DNA of 64,000 nt from DASZRZ01 sp963732925 (GCA_963732925.1 CAVTBJ010000004.1:124001-188000); one strand, 5' to 3'. Counted from the stretch's first letter, positions 44,634 through 53,371 are shown. Notes: generated by a model from the letters alone, not told the origin. Made by a program: numbers and translations.

Positions 44634-45647
44634 TCACAATGTCGTAATCGGACGGCTTTGCAGCAGCAGCAACTCCTTGCCACGAATACACCACTCGATG
44701 TCCTGAGGCTTGCCGAAGTATTCTTCCAAGCGCAATCCCAGCTTACGCAGGCCGTCGAGTTCCTCATCGCTCAACACACGCGCACTGCCTTTCTCTTCGG
44801 GAAGCTCGACTTCAGCCGTGCGTCCGCTGGCGGAGTCGTACATCAAAGCCGTCGGCTGGACGGCTACGAATTCGTCGGAAATGGAGCCGTCATCCCTGTC
44901 CAGAACGTAATGGTCAGGCGTAATCAGGCCGGAAACAATGCCTTCTCCCAGTCCCCAGACGGCTTCGATCACCATGTAGTCCCGCCGCTTCTGGATGGGA
45001 TCGACCGTGAACAGCACTCCGCTTTTCTCAGCCTGCACCATTTCCTGCACCACCACCGCCATGCCGGTATCGCTTAGTGCACCCTTCTGGGAGCGATAGA
45101 ACAGCGCCCGGGGAGCAAAAAACGATGCCCAGCATTCGCGCACCTGATGGATGACCGCGTCGGAACCACGTACGTTAAGAAATGTCTCCTGCTGCCCGGC
45201 GAAGCTGGCGGCATCACCGTCCTCGCTTACGGCGCTGGAACGAACCGCCACCAGGCAATCGTCGCTGCCCTTGGCCAGTTCCGCGTGAGCTTTACGAATC
45301 GAATCCTCGAGCGCCGCCGGCATGGGATTGGAGCGGATCCAATCGCAAATCGCTCCCGCGGCCGCCTCCAGAGCATTGGAATCGTTCACATTCAGGCCCG
45401 CGAGCACGTCCAGAATGCCTCGCGAGCCGCTGTAAAGATCCAGAAAGACTTCAAAACCCGACGAACACACCACAAAACCCGGCGGTACCGGCAGTTGCGC
45501 CGCCACCATGCGGCTCAGGCTTGCGCCCTTTCCTCCGGCGACTGCCGCCGCCTGTTCCGGCAATTCGCCAAACCAGGCAATTGCAGCCTGGATCTTCTCT
45601 AAATTTGAGGCTTTATGGCCCTTTTCCGCTTGCGCAGAAACCTTCAT
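44634..45647 (-). CDS. PEP-synthase N-terminal (ATP-grasp) subunit
   Basis: 337 residues from ATG 45647 (GGAG upstream; the frame runs further upstream through the leader without support). It matches the ATP-binding part of phosphoenolpyruvate synthase/PPDK: AAVAGGKGASLSRM, VPPGFVVCSSGFEVFL, CLVAVRSSAVSEDGDAASFA GQ-like loop, VQEMVQAEKSGVLFTVDP and QDIEWCIRGKELLLLQSRPI. It lacks the phosphohistidine and PEP/pyruvate domains, so it needs a partner, most likely the swivel protein at 35580-37283. A separate ATP-grasp subunit of about 37 kDa is the layout of phenylphosphate synthase. It is the first gene of the hydroxylase operon, behind a structured leader. Confidence 0.88.
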   Translation of the reverse strand: MKVSAQAEKGHKASNLEKIQAAIAWFGELPEQAAAVAGGKGASLSRMVAAQLPVPPGFVVCSSGFEVFLDLYSGSRGILDVLAGLNVNDSNALEAAAGAICDWIRSNPMPAALEDSIRKAHAELAKGSDDCLVAVRSSAVSEDGDAASFAGQQETFLNVRGSDAVIHQVRECWASFFAPRALFYRSQKGALSDTGMAVVVQEMVQAEKSGVLFTVDPIQKRRDYMVIEAVWGLGEGIVSGLITPDHYVLDRDDGSISDEFVAVQPTALMYDSASGRTAEVELPEEKGSARVLSDEELDGLRKLGLRLEEYFGKPQDIEWCIRGKELLLLQSRPITTL

Positions 45648-45828
45648 CGCTACTCCGAGTTTCACCTGATCCCGAGCCCCAGCAACTTTCGCGCGGCCAG
45701 CCCAGCCAAAAACTGTACCACGTTCAGAGACCCCTAATAGCTTACTTGAGTTGAAAGCAGCAGAAAAGGGGGGCAAAGACCCGCGGCGAGCTGGGGATGG
45801 CGGTTGCGGCGACTGCAAAGTTGCAGCA

Positions 45829-45864
45829 GAAAGCAAAAGCGCCCCAGCTTTGCGGCTGAGGCGC
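45829..45864 (-). terminator. Intrinsic terminator in the leader
   Basis: GCGCC-C-CAGC (45839-45848) pairs with GCTG-A-GGCGC (45855-45864) around a 6-base loop. On the minus strand it is followed by TTTTGCTTTC. Confidence 0.75.
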
Positions 45865-45920
45865 GTGTTTAGCAGCCCTCCCCCAGAACTGCCTCACAAC
45901 GAGACCCACTATAAGGGGAG

Positions 45921-45957
45921 CTATCGTTAGGCGATAGATAACCGGAGTAACCTCCGG
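45921..45957 (-). promoter_or_regulatory. Tandem hairpins, candidate ANTAR-type RNA element
   Basis: CTATCG-TTAGG-CGATAG (45921-45937) and CCGGAG-TAAC-CTCCGG (45942-45957), 4 nt apart, both perfect 6-bp stems. They lie downstream of a GAF-ANTAR gene and upstream of a terminator. The loops do not match the usual ANTAR hexaloop (A at 1, G at 4), so the assignment is tentative. Confidence 0.4.
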
Positions 45958-46034
45958 GAGTAATTCGCCGGTTGAATTCCAGGGCACACGAACACGGGGC
46001 GACAACCAGAAGGGCGAGCCATCGGCAGCGGGAT

Positions 46035-46751
46035 TCAGGAGCTGGAGCGTTTGAGCTCGTCGGCGAGAATGACCGCTTCGGCGATCTCGCGCATGGACTT
46101 GCGATACTGGCGGCTTTGCCGTTGCAGCTTGAGATAGGCTTCTTCCTCGGTCAACTGCAGCGAACGCTGCAGAATTCCCTTGGCCCGTTCCACCAGCTTA
46201 CGGGTTTCCAGTTGCCGCGTGAGTTCGGAGTTCAGGGCTTCCAGCCGCGCCAGCTCGATCTCGGCTCCCACCAGAAAACCGATCGTGGAGATGAGGGAGA
46301 TTTCGCGTTTGCTGTGCAGGTGCTCCTTGCGGTGCTGCAGATTGATGACTCCCACTACCCGCCCGCGGCACAGGAGAGGCACGGAAAGGAATGCCTGGAA
46401 GCGGTCTTCGGGAAGATCGTGAAAGAAACGGAAGCGAGGATCCTCGGACGCATTGCTGGGAATTGCCACTGGTTTCTGATGGGTTGCCACCCAGCCGGTA
46501 ATGCCTTCTCCCACCGGGATCTTGAGGCGATCGATAGCATCAGGATGCGGGGTCTTGGAGGCCTTCAGTGTGAGTTCATTGCCCTCCAGAACGTAGAGGA
46601 AACACGAATCACAGTGCACGATCGCAGTTGCGCACTCCACAATTCTGCCCAGCACCCGGTGTAGCTCGTCTGCGGAGGCAATGCGACTCCCAATTTCGTG
46701 CAGAAACTCGATGTGCGGAGTCTCGATCATCGATGTCTCTTCGGAGCCCAT
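46035..46751 (-). CDS. GAF-ANTAR antitermination regulator
   Basis: 238 residues. The GAF sensor domain spans about 15-165 (IASADELHRVLGRIVECATA, GEGITGWVATHQKPVAI, FLSVPLLCRGRVVGVINLQ). A coiled helix follows, then the C-terminal ANTAR domain (about 175-235) with LVERAKGILQRSLQLTEEEA and KLQRQSRQYRKSMREIAEAV. ANTAR domains bind paired RNA hairpins and prevent termination; GAF domains sense small ligands. The next features downstream on the same strand are tandem hairpins, a terminator and the dikinase/hydroxylase operon, which it may therefore control. Confidence 0.9.
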   Translation of the reverse strand: MGSEETSMIETPHIEFLHEIGSRIASADELHRVLGRIVECATAIVHCDSCFLYVLEGNELTLKASKTPHPDAIDRLKIPVGEGITGWVATHQKPVAIPSNASEDPRFRFFHDLPEDRFQAFLSVPLLCRGRVVGVINLQHRKEHLHSKREISLISTIGFLVGAEIELARLEALNSELTRQLETRKLVERAKGILQRSLQLTEEEAYLKLQRQSRQYRKSMREIAEAVILADELKRSSS

Positions 46752-46949
46752 AAGCAGACCCTAGACCAAAGGGGAATATCAAACCAATTGAAAGTTTTTA
46801 TTGCTGCCCAAAGGGATTTCGCTGGTGTTTCGAGCAAGAATCGCGCCAGAAAACCCGCTGCGCGGCAATTCAAAACATGAATGAAACATGACGGAAAAAT
46901 TCGTAGCGCCCGCTGACCGCGCTGCCAGTCCCTTGCGTTACGATGGCTT

Positions 46950-47966
46950 GTGGAAGCCGTAGTTTGCATCGAAGGGGACGGAATCGCGGCCTGTTGCTGC
47001 GCGCGTCTGCTGGCCTCGGCGGGCGCAAAAGTCGCTGTATCGAAAGGCGTGCGCCGCGCAATCCCCGCCATTTTGCTGAGTCAGGCGACGCAAAGACTCC
47101 TTTCCGACATATTCCATACCGAGAACCTGTTCGAGGGCGCGCACAGAATCCGCAAGCGAATCGTGGCCTGGGGGCCGGGCGCCCCGGTAAAGGTATTGGA
47201 GCATTCGGCGCTGGTCCTTCCCGAGCAGGTCCTGCTGGAACGCATGTGGCAACGAACTGGCAATGTGGCCGCAGCGGCCACATCCGCCTCCTGGACGGTT
47301 TTTTCCAGTGCAAAGACCAGTTCCGCGGCTCACCGTAGCTTCGGGTCCCGCATGGCTACATTCTCCCGGGTTCGTCTGCTCCCGGATGCGGAGCCCGATG
47401 CGTGCTGGATCGAGTCGGTCGGCAAGGGTTGGCTCTTCCTGGTTGCCACTGGGGATCAGAATGGAGCCATCCTCAGTGTGGGGGCGAAAGATGACGAACT
47501 GCTGTCAGAAAGCCGGCTGGTGCGGAAACAAATTGAGAGCCGAGTAGCCGGAGAGACCGCATTTCCGGCATATCCTCGCATTGCCGCAGAACTGTGCGGG
47601 GAGAGTTGGCTCTCCTGCGGCACGGCCGCCATGAACTTTGACCCACTGTGCGGGGAGGGGGCTGGCAACGCTGTTCGCGAAGCCATTCTTGCGGCTGCCG
47701 CGATCAAAGCCGACGCCGGCGGAGCCGATTCTTCTTCCCTGCTCGCGGAATACAGCACACGACTTACTGCCGGGTTTGTACGGCACTTGCACCTCTGCCG
47801 CGAGTTCTATAGCCGCGGGCCCGCTGGTCCCTTCTGGGATTCCGCCGTTGAGCCGCTCGGAGAAGGCATCGCATGGCTGGAACAACGACTGGACATAGCA
47901 CCCGCGTGCCGCTACAGGTTGAGAGGGTTTGACCTGGAGCCCGCAGCTTCGTCCGTCAGCGGCTGA
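46950..47966 (+). CDS. qhpG: QhpG-like FAD-dependent monooxygenase of QHNDH maturation
   Basis: 338 residues from GTG 46950; no strong ribosome site is seen. The N-terminal FAD-binding motif is CIEGDGIAACCCARLLASAG. The FAD/ribityl segment near the end reads NFDPLCGEGAGNAVREAILA. It is a member of the flavin monooxygenase/halogenase-like group. In the known QHNDH system QhpG adds two oxygens to the gamma-subunit Trp that becomes CTQ. Assignment rests on this fold plus the adjacent full qhp set. In Paracoccus qhpG lies in the same operon; here it is on the opposite strand, tail-to-tail with qhpE and overlapping it by 11 nt. Confidence 0.8.
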   Translation: MEAVVCIEGDGIAACCCARLLASAGAKVAVSKGVRRAIPAILLSQATQRLLSDIFHTENLFEGAHRIRKRIVAWGPGAPVKVLEHSALVLPEQVLLERMWQRTGNVAAAATSASWTVFSSAKTSSAAHRSFGSRMATFSRVRLLPDAEPDACWIESVGKGWLFLVATGDQNGAILSVGAKDDELLSESRLVRKQIESRVAGETAFPAYPRIAAELCGESWLSCGTAAMNFDPLCGEGAGNAVREAILAAAAIKADAGGADSSSLLAEYSTRLTAGFVRHLHLCREFYSRGPAGPFWDSAVEPLGEGIAWLEQRLDIAPACRYRLRGFDLEPAASSVSG

Positions 47967-48654
47967 AGGGCTGGGTTTGCTGCGCAATCAAGCCGCCATG
48001 CATGGCATACGCGCCTGGAATTTTCTCCAGAGCGCGGGAAGCAGGCCAGTGCCGGGCCACCACGGCCGATATGCGGGCCACGGCAAAACTGATGCCCTGC
48101 AAATTTCGCGACCGGGGAACACCGGGAATATCCCGCGGGAACGGCGATGCACAAAAGGCCGACTTTCCTGCCCGTTCAACCAGGCGATATTCGCTCCCTT
48201 GGCAATCGCCAGCGATCACCACCCCAATCACGCCGGGCAAACTTCCGGGGAAAGCGGGCTGGCCGTCCATTTCGAGCGCAGACACCATAAGGGTTCCGGC
48301 GGCGTGGAGGCGGCTGACGGCCGCTTCAAAAGCTGCGCGGTGGGCCGCGTTCACGGTTCCCAAGCTGAGATTGATGATGTCCATGCCGTGGATCAGGCAC
48401 CAGTCGATGGCCCGCAGAATGCTTCCCAGATTGGTCGCCAGGGTGCGATCCATGACCTTAACGGCATAGAGCTCCGCGTTGGGCGCCGTCTCGTGGATGA
48501 CTCCCGCGACCGCGGTTCCGTGCCCGAGGCGGTCCATATAGGAAGCACTGCTGCCGCCGGAAGTCACTTCCACACCGCCGGCGATATTGCCCACATGGGG
48601 ATGGCTGGGATTAATACCGCTGTCGATAATGCCGACGCGGACGGATTGAGTCAT
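47956..48654 (-). CDS. qhpE: QhpE-like subtilisin protease that removes the gamma-subunit leader
   Basis: 232 residues, a small S8 peptidase without signal peptide or propeptide. The catalytic triad is visible: Asp11 (VGIIDSGINP), His45 (RLGHGTAVAG) and Ser189 (LQGISFAVA). In QHNDH biogenesis QhpE cleaves the leader of the crosslinked gamma peptide in the cytoplasm before export. ATGA overlap with the upstream ABC transporter gene shows translational coupling. The serine motif is GIS instead of GTS, which does occur in the family. Confidence 0.86.
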   Translation of the reverse strand: MTQSVRVGIIDSGINPSHPHVGNIAGGVEVTSGGSSASYMDRLGHGTAVAGVIHETAPNAELYAVKVMDRTLATNLGSILRAIDWCLIHGMDIINLSLGTVNAAHRAAFEAAVSRLHAAGTLMVSALEMDGQPAFPGSLPGVIGVVIAGDCQGSEYRLVERAGKSAFCASPFPRDIPGVPRSRNLQGISFAVARISAVVARHWPASRALEKIPGAYAMHGGLIAQQTQPFSR

Positions 48655-50417
48655 GCGGAGGCTCCAGTTGAAATTCCGGCAAGCTGAAATTGCCGGGAGA
48701 GAAAGCCTGGGGCGCCGAGCAGCGAGCGAGGCGTGCCGGTTTGCACAATCCGCCCGCCCTCGATGGCGATCACTTCGTCGGCGAGATCCACCAGCGACAT
48801 ACGGTGAGTAATCAGCAGCGTGGTGCGGTTTTCGCGTGCCCGCACAAAATCACCGGTAATGGCGAACTCCGCGGCGGGGTCGAGCGAGGCGGTCGGCTCG
48901 TCCATGATCAGAATGGAGGGCTTACGCAGCAGGGCCCTCGCCAGAGCAATGCGTTGGCGCTCACCCGCTGAAATCGTGGCCCCGCGCTCTCCAATGACCG
49001 TTTCCAGTCCCAACGGAAGCGCCTGCACAAACGACTCCAGTGCGGCAGCTTGAACACACTTTTCAATTTCCCGCTGGGTGGCTTCCGGCTTGCCGTAAGC
49101 AATGTTATCCCGCAGCGTAGCGTGAAACAGGCAGGGCGTCTGCTCCACCACGGCAACGTGACGGCGCACATCTTCCAGTCGGAGACCACAGAGGCTGTAT
49201 CCGTCGAGGGTAATGGTGCCCGACTCGGGATCGTAGAAACGCAGCAGCAGATCGGCCACGGTAGATTTGCCCGCCCCGCTGGGCCCAATCAGTACGCACA
49301 ACGATCCCGCGGGAATTCGGAAGGAAACATCCTCGAGTACGGGAGACTTTTCGTCGTAACGAAAACGGACGTTATGGAAGGCAATGTCGCCGCGAACGCC
49401 GGAAAGGGGGATGGCGGCGGGCAGTTCGCGCACTTCCACCGGAACGTCCAGGACTTCGAAGACGCGGCCCAGGGCAACGCCTCCGGTCACCAGATTGGAG
49501 TAGATCCCCATCAGGTTCTGTACCGGGGAAAGCAGGCGCAGATGGTACGCCATGAAGGCGACGAGGCTGCCGATGGTCAACTGCCCGCCGATGACCAGCG
49601 AGCCTCCGTAAAGGAACACAACCGCCGTGGACAAGGTCAGTACAGTACCGGGAAATGCTCCGGCGAGAAACGATGCCACCTGCATGCGGAGCAGCGAATC
49701 AATGAAGCTCTGATTGAGCGCTTGAAATTTGCCAGCCTCGCGCTGCTCATTGCCATAGGCGACCACCAGGCGCATTCCCAGCAGGCTCTCAATCAGAAAG
49801 CTACCCAGGTCCGCGCTGCGCTCCCGCAGATCCCGGGTGGCGGTGGTGAGGCGTTGTTGATAAGCCCGCATTGCCAGCACCGCGATGGGCAGAACCGAGA
49901 CGCTAATCAGGAACAGACGCCAGTTCAGCCAGACCATGAACCCGATACTTCCCACCAGAAACACCAGGCTGGAAAACACCGAGAGGAGCGTATCGGAGCA
50001 AACCCGCTGCACTTCTCCAATGTCGTTATTCAGGCGGGAAACGATGTCACCGAGTTTCGTCCTGGAAAAGTACCGCGGCGAGAGCTGCTGCAGATGGCGG
50101 TAGACAGCCAGCCGCATGTCGAACAGGCACGATGCCGAGAGTTTTACATAGCGATAGCTGGAAAGAATATTGAGTACGAATCCCACAATGCTGACTACGC
50201 CCATGAGCAGTACAACCTGGCGCAGGGTATGCATGTTAAGGCGAAGCAGGGCGTCATCGATCAGGATTCGGGAGATGTACGGCTGCAGGAGTCCCACCCC
50301 CGTGGAAAAGGCTCCCAGAAGCAGCACAAACACCAGCCCGCGCCAGTACGGCGCGACGAAGGCGAACGCGCGCCGGTACTGGGCAAACGGGATGGTGGCA
50401 GCGGGACGAACCGTCAA
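48651..50417 (-). CDS. qhpF: QhpF-like ABC exporter (fused permease and ATPase)
   Basis: 588 residues from TTG 50417, with AGGAG eight bases upstream. The N-terminal half (about 1-320) has six membrane segments (ABC type-1 exporter fold). The ATPase half carries Walker A GPSGAGKST, Q-loop, signature ISAGERQRIALARALL, Walker B ILIMDEPTASLD and switch His LLITHRMS. In known qhp clusters this transporter exports the matured gamma peptide to the periplasm. It follows qhpB by 11 nt and overlaps qhpE by 4 nt. Confidence 0.88.
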   Translation of the reverse strand: MTVRPAATIPFAQYRRAFAFVAPYWRGLVFVLLLGAFSTGVGLLQPYISRILIDDALLRLNMHTLRQVVLLMGVVSIVGFVLNILSSYRYVKLSASCLFDMRLAVYRHLQQLSPRYFSRTKLGDIVSRLNNDIGEVQRVCSDTLLSVFSSLVFLVGSIGFMVWLNWRLFLISVSVLPIAVLAMRAYQQRLTTATRDLRERSADLGSFLIESLLGMRLVVAYGNEQREAGKFQALNQSFIDSLLRMQVASFLAGAFPGTVLTLSTAVVFLYGGSLVIGGQLTIGSLVAFMAYHLRLLSPVQNLMGIYSNLVTGGVALGRVFEVLDVPVEVRELPAAIPLSGVRGDIAFHNVRFRYDEKSPVLEDVSFRIPAGSLCVLIGPSGAGKSTVADLLLRFYDPESGTITLDGYSLCGLRLEDVRRHVAVVEQTPCLFHATLRDNIAYGKPEATQREIEKCVQAAALESFVQALPLGLETVIGERGATISAGERQRIALARALLRKPSILIMDEPTASLDPAAEFAITGDFVRARENRTTLLITHRMSLVDLADEVIAIEGGRIVQTGTPRSLLGAPGFLSRQFQLAGISTGASA

Positions 50418-50428
50418 GTGGCTTTCTC

Positions 50429-51571
50429 CTAAGGGGCGGCGGACGACGTCTTTACGCCTGCTGGCATGGATCGCGGCGGTTCCTTGAGCGGCATGACGAT
50501 CAGGTTGGTCGTGGTATCGCCAGGCAGCTCAATGGTTTTCGTCAACTCCAGAGTGTGGGCGTCGTACACCTCAATCTGAAAGCCCGCACTGTAGATGAGC
50601 AGCTTGGAACCATCCGCCGAGGCTCCAAAAGCAAAACGGGTGCGGCAGGGGAACTCTCTACGGGCGTTCGGCTTGGTGGTATCGAGGTCGAAAGACCACA
50701 TTTCGCAGCGCCGATTCCCCTGCGTGCCGTTGATGGTGACGGTGTAGCCGGTCTTGCGGTCGGGTGTCAGCATCAGGGGGAGCATTCCCGTGGTGGCAGG
50801 ACCGATCGGGGTAAAGTTAAATGTGGTTTTTTCCAGGTCGAAGCGGGCAAGGCCGAAGACCTTCTGATGGATATAAGGGTCTTCCGAGTTGAAGAGTCCA
50901 ACGACTTTTCCTGGCTCCTCGTTGGGATCATCAATTACGTTGAGCGAGACATTTTCCATCGCCGGGGCGGGCGGCTTCTCCAGATCTATTTTCTTTGCCA
51001 GCTTGAAATCACTGGTGTTGTAAACCAGCACGCCATCGTGAAAGACGTACAGGTACTTGCCATCGGGCGACAACTTCATGGAGAGCCGACCGCCGCGGGT
51101 AATCTCGTCGCCGGGCACTTCGGCCGTGCGTACGACTTTTTTCCCCGCGGGGTCGATCAAGTAGAACGTCGGCTCGCCGATTTCATAGCGATCCGGCTCC
51201 TCGATCACTGCGTGGCCGACTCCATACAAATACTTGCCGGTTGGATCGACCGCGATTCCCGAGAGCCTTACCGTGCGGTTTCCGCTGCTTAAGGAAAATG
51301 TCGACACTACCTGGCGCGAGGCCAGATCGACGGTCAAAATATCGCCGTCTTTTAGGGTGACGCCATAGATAGTCTTGTCGTCCGGAGACAGGGCCAGCAT
51401 GCGGGCAATATCAACCTTGAGATCGATGGTGCCCACAACACTTTCGCTGTTGAGGTCAATGATTGCGATCTGGTGCGGGTATGTACCCAGGTAAATCAAC
51501 TGCTGCTCTGCGGCCACGGCACTGCCGGCCACGGAGAAAAAGGAGAGCAAAACTGCAATGAAAAATCTCAT
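50429..51571 (-). CDS. qhpB: QHNDH beta subunit
   Basis: 380 residues from ATG 51571, with GGAGATTA upstream. A signal peptide (MRFFIAVLLSFFSVAGSAVA) is followed by a seven-bladed propeller with repeated xPDGKYLY/VDLxS blades (TYPHQIAIIDLNSESVVGTI, SPDDKTIYGVTL, SPDGKYLYVFHDGVLVYN, TPDRKTGYTVT). In the enzyme it forms part of the active-site cavity around the gamma subunit. Its position directly after qhpC, and length close to the known subunit, support the call over generic YncE-like propellers. Confidence 0.88.
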   Translation of the reverse strand: MRFFIAVLLSFFSVAGSAVAAEQQLIYLGTYPHQIAIIDLNSESVVGTIDLKVDIARMLALSPDDKTIYGVTLKDGDILTVDLASRQVVSTFSLSSGNRTVRLSGIAVDPTGKYLYGVGHAVIEEPDRYEIGEPTFYLIDPAGKKVVRTAEVPGDEITRGGRLSMKLSPDGKYLYVFHDGVLVYNTSDFKLAKKIDLEKPPAPAMENVSLNVIDDPNEEPGKVVGLFNSEDPYIHQKVFGLARFDLEKTTFNFTPIGPATTGMLPLMLTPDRKTGYTVTINGTQGNRRCEMWSFDLDTTKPNARREFPCRTRFAFGASADGSKLLIYSAGFQIEVYDAHTLELTKTIELPGDTTTNLIVMPLKEPPRSMPAGVKTSSAAP

Positions 51572-51596
51572 TTTTAATCTCCAGAAAGAGCCGGTT

Positions 51597-51941
51597 TCAG
51601 GGAAACACAATGTCGATGTTGCGCCAGTCCTTGGTGGCGGTGGCGCACTTGCTGGTCCAGTCGGGAGCATTGTTCAGGTGGTCCGGAACCTGGGCGGGCC
51701 AGAAGCACGACACATAGCAATCGAACAGGTCGCGCTCCACGGGCTGGCAGAGGCCAGCGGTGCCGCCGGCGGAGTCCACCTCCCATCCGGGAGAGAACAC
51801 GATGGAGCAACCCATGGGATAGTGCGGCTTCTGAGCAGGCGAGCCCGCTCCTCCCGATTGCAAGGCAAAGATGTCCTGGGGAACGTCCGCTTGCTCCTGC
51901 ATGCGGACCGCTTTGCGATTTACAGCACGAATGTGCTTCAT
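51597..51941 (-). CDS. qhpC: QHNDH gamma subunit precursor (CTQ-bearing, thioether-crosslinked peptide)
   Basis: 114 residues from ATG 51941 (AAGGAAGG upstream, ATGA overlap with qhpD). A leader of about 28 residues (MKHIRAVNRKAVRMQEQADV onward) precedes the mature domain. Counting the mature domain as in Paracoccus, every crosslinked residue is present at identical spacing: Cys7-Glu16, Cys27-Asp33 and Cys41-Asp49 for thioethers, and Cys37 plus Trp43 for cysteine tryptophylquinone. Motifs: GCSIVFSPGWEVD, LCQPVERDLFDC, SCFWPAQVPD. Trp42 of Paracoccus is Phe here. CTQ oxidises primary amines. Confidence 0.93.
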   Translation of the reverse strand: MKHIRAVNRKAVRMQEQADVPQDIFALQSGGAGSPAQKPHYPMGCSIVFSPGWEVDSAGGTAGLCQPVERDLFDCYVSCFWPAQVPDHLNNAPDWTSKCATATKDWRNIDIVFP

Positions 51942-53371
51942 TGCGCCTTCCTTTCCGAGAAGTGTTCGAGAAACCCTGGATTTTGAGCAGCGATGGTTCC
52001 GTAGATGTGCAGACAGGTATCCGTCCAACTGCGAATCCAGTCGCAGTAGTGCAAATTCGGGTGCCCGGTATCGCCGTAGCGCACAAACGCTTCGTGATGG
52101 CAGCCTCCGGCGCACAGCGGCCGGGCCCAGCAGGTCTGGCACTCATACTTCCCGCTGACATTGCCACGGTCCAGGAAGTTCTTCTGTCGCTCCGAATCCA
52201 AACCGGTGGAAACATGCCCCAATGCATGCTGGTCGGAATCGACAAAGCGGTGGCAGGGAGCAATATCGCCAGAGGGTCCCACGCCAAGCAGGCCGAGGCC
52301 AGCCCCGCAGGGATGCGACTTGTTCACACCCTGGTGGAGCTCTGCCAGGGTGTCGCTCACGTTGGAAAAGCCATGATGCTGGTTGCGCAGCGCATTTTGC
52401 AGGTACTCCTCCGCCAGCTCTTCGAACTGTCCCAGGACTTTGTCCATCCCGGGCTCGTTGATGGAATAAAGACGGTTGGGCGAGGTGGTGACGGGAGCAA
52501 ACCCCACCTCGTGAAACCCCAGGTTCTCCTTCAGGTGACGGTAGGTCTTCATCACATCCATGGCCTGCGAGGTCATGGTGACGCGGGCCGCGATGGGCCG
52601 TGTACGATGGCGGTCCAACAGTTCCCGGATTTTCGGCTCCATCACCTCATAGCTGCCGCGTCCGTTGGCAAAGATACGGAATTTGTCGTTGGCCTCTTTG
52701 GGACCATCGATGCTGACGGTGACGCCGACGCGGTTTTCCGCCAGGAAGTCAATGATCGCTGGCGTCAGCAGTGTGGCATTGGTGGTAAGGCTGTAATCGA
52801 CCGTGAAACCTTTTTTGCCGGACTGCTCGTTGGCGTAGTCCACCACCTGCTTCATCAAGGGAAAGTTCATCAGCGTTTCCCCGCCGAAGAATGTGATGTG
52901 GACCGTGCTCCGCCCCTCGGCCTGCCGGAAGAGGAAGTCGACGGACTGGCGGGCGGTCTCCAGGTCCATGAACTTCTTTTTGCCTTCCGGCGTCGCAATC
53001 TTGTCCTCGCCGAACTCGTAACAGTACTGGCAGGACAGATTGCACTGGTTCGTTATGTTGAGAACCATTGTCTGAAGGGGAAACCTGTCGGGAAGCGCCT
53101 GCGGCGCATCCGAATAGCTCCTTCCGCTTTCACGCAGAGCGCGAATGGCTAACAGTTCGTCAATACATTCTTCGACCTCGGCAACCAGATACTCCCGCTC
53201 GATCAACTCGCAGACAAGCGCTTCGCGGGTGAGCGTGGCTTCTCCTACGGTATTCAGGATTTGTTCGGCAACCTCGTTGAGCTGAAAGATTCCCCCACTG
53301 GGAACGACATAAGCGAACTTCGTCTCCCCGGCGGAAAACGTGCGCAACTCTCCAAGAGAATAAGCGGTCAT
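51938..53371 (-). CDS. qhpD: QhpD radical SAM/SPASM maturase of the QHNDH gamma subunit
   Basis: 477 residues. An N-terminal peptide-recognition-like region (1-100) precedes the radical SAM core with CNLSCQYC at 110-117 binding the SAM cluster (CxxxCxxC). The C-terminal SPASM part has CGAGLGLLGVGPSGDIAPCH, then CQTCWARPLCAGGCHH and a last Cys near YCDWIRSW for two auxiliary clusters. QhpD forms the three Cys-to-Asp/Glu thioethers in the gamma peptide. ATGA overlaps with both the alpha gene upstream and the gamma gene downstream show tight coupling. Confidence 0.94.
   Translation of the reverse strand: MTAYSLGELRTFSAGETKFAYVVPSGGIFQLNEVAEQILNTVGEATLTREALVCELIEREYLVAEVEECIDELLAIRALRESGRSYSDAPQALPDRFPLQTMVLNITNQCNLSCQYCYEFGEDKIATPEGKKKFMDLETARQSVDFLFRQAEGRSTVHITFFGGETLMNFPLMKQVVDYANEQSGKKGFTVDYSLTTNATLLTPAIIDFLAENRVGVTVSIDGPKEANDKFRIFANGRGSYEVMEPKIRELLDRHRTRPIAARVTMTSQAMDVMKTYRHLKENLGFHEVGFAPVTTSPNRLYSINEPGMDKVLGQFEELAEEYLQNALRNQHHGFSNVSDTLAELHQGVNKSHPCGAGLGLLGVGPSGDIAPCHRFVDSDQHALGHVSTGLDSERQKNFLDRGNVSGKYECQTCWARPLCAGGCHHEAFVRYGDTGHPNLHYCDWIRSWTDTCLHIYGTIAAQNPGFLEHFSERKAQ

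Larger units (their letters stand above)
45648..46034 (-). other. Structured leader between the GAF-ANTAR gene and the dikinase operon
   Basis: 387 nt without a gene. In transcription order (minus strand) it holds two adjacent hairpins and then an intrinsic terminator (annotated separately), about 190 nt before the ATP-grasp start. This order fits ANTAR-controlled antitermination. A promoter within the leader was not convincingly found. Confidence 0.5.

Noticed and set aside
49050..50432. 460-codon plus-strand open frame opposite the ABC exporter gene
   Set aside because: The minus strand carries complete ABC transporter motifs; the plus frame has none and is a third-position-GC shadow.
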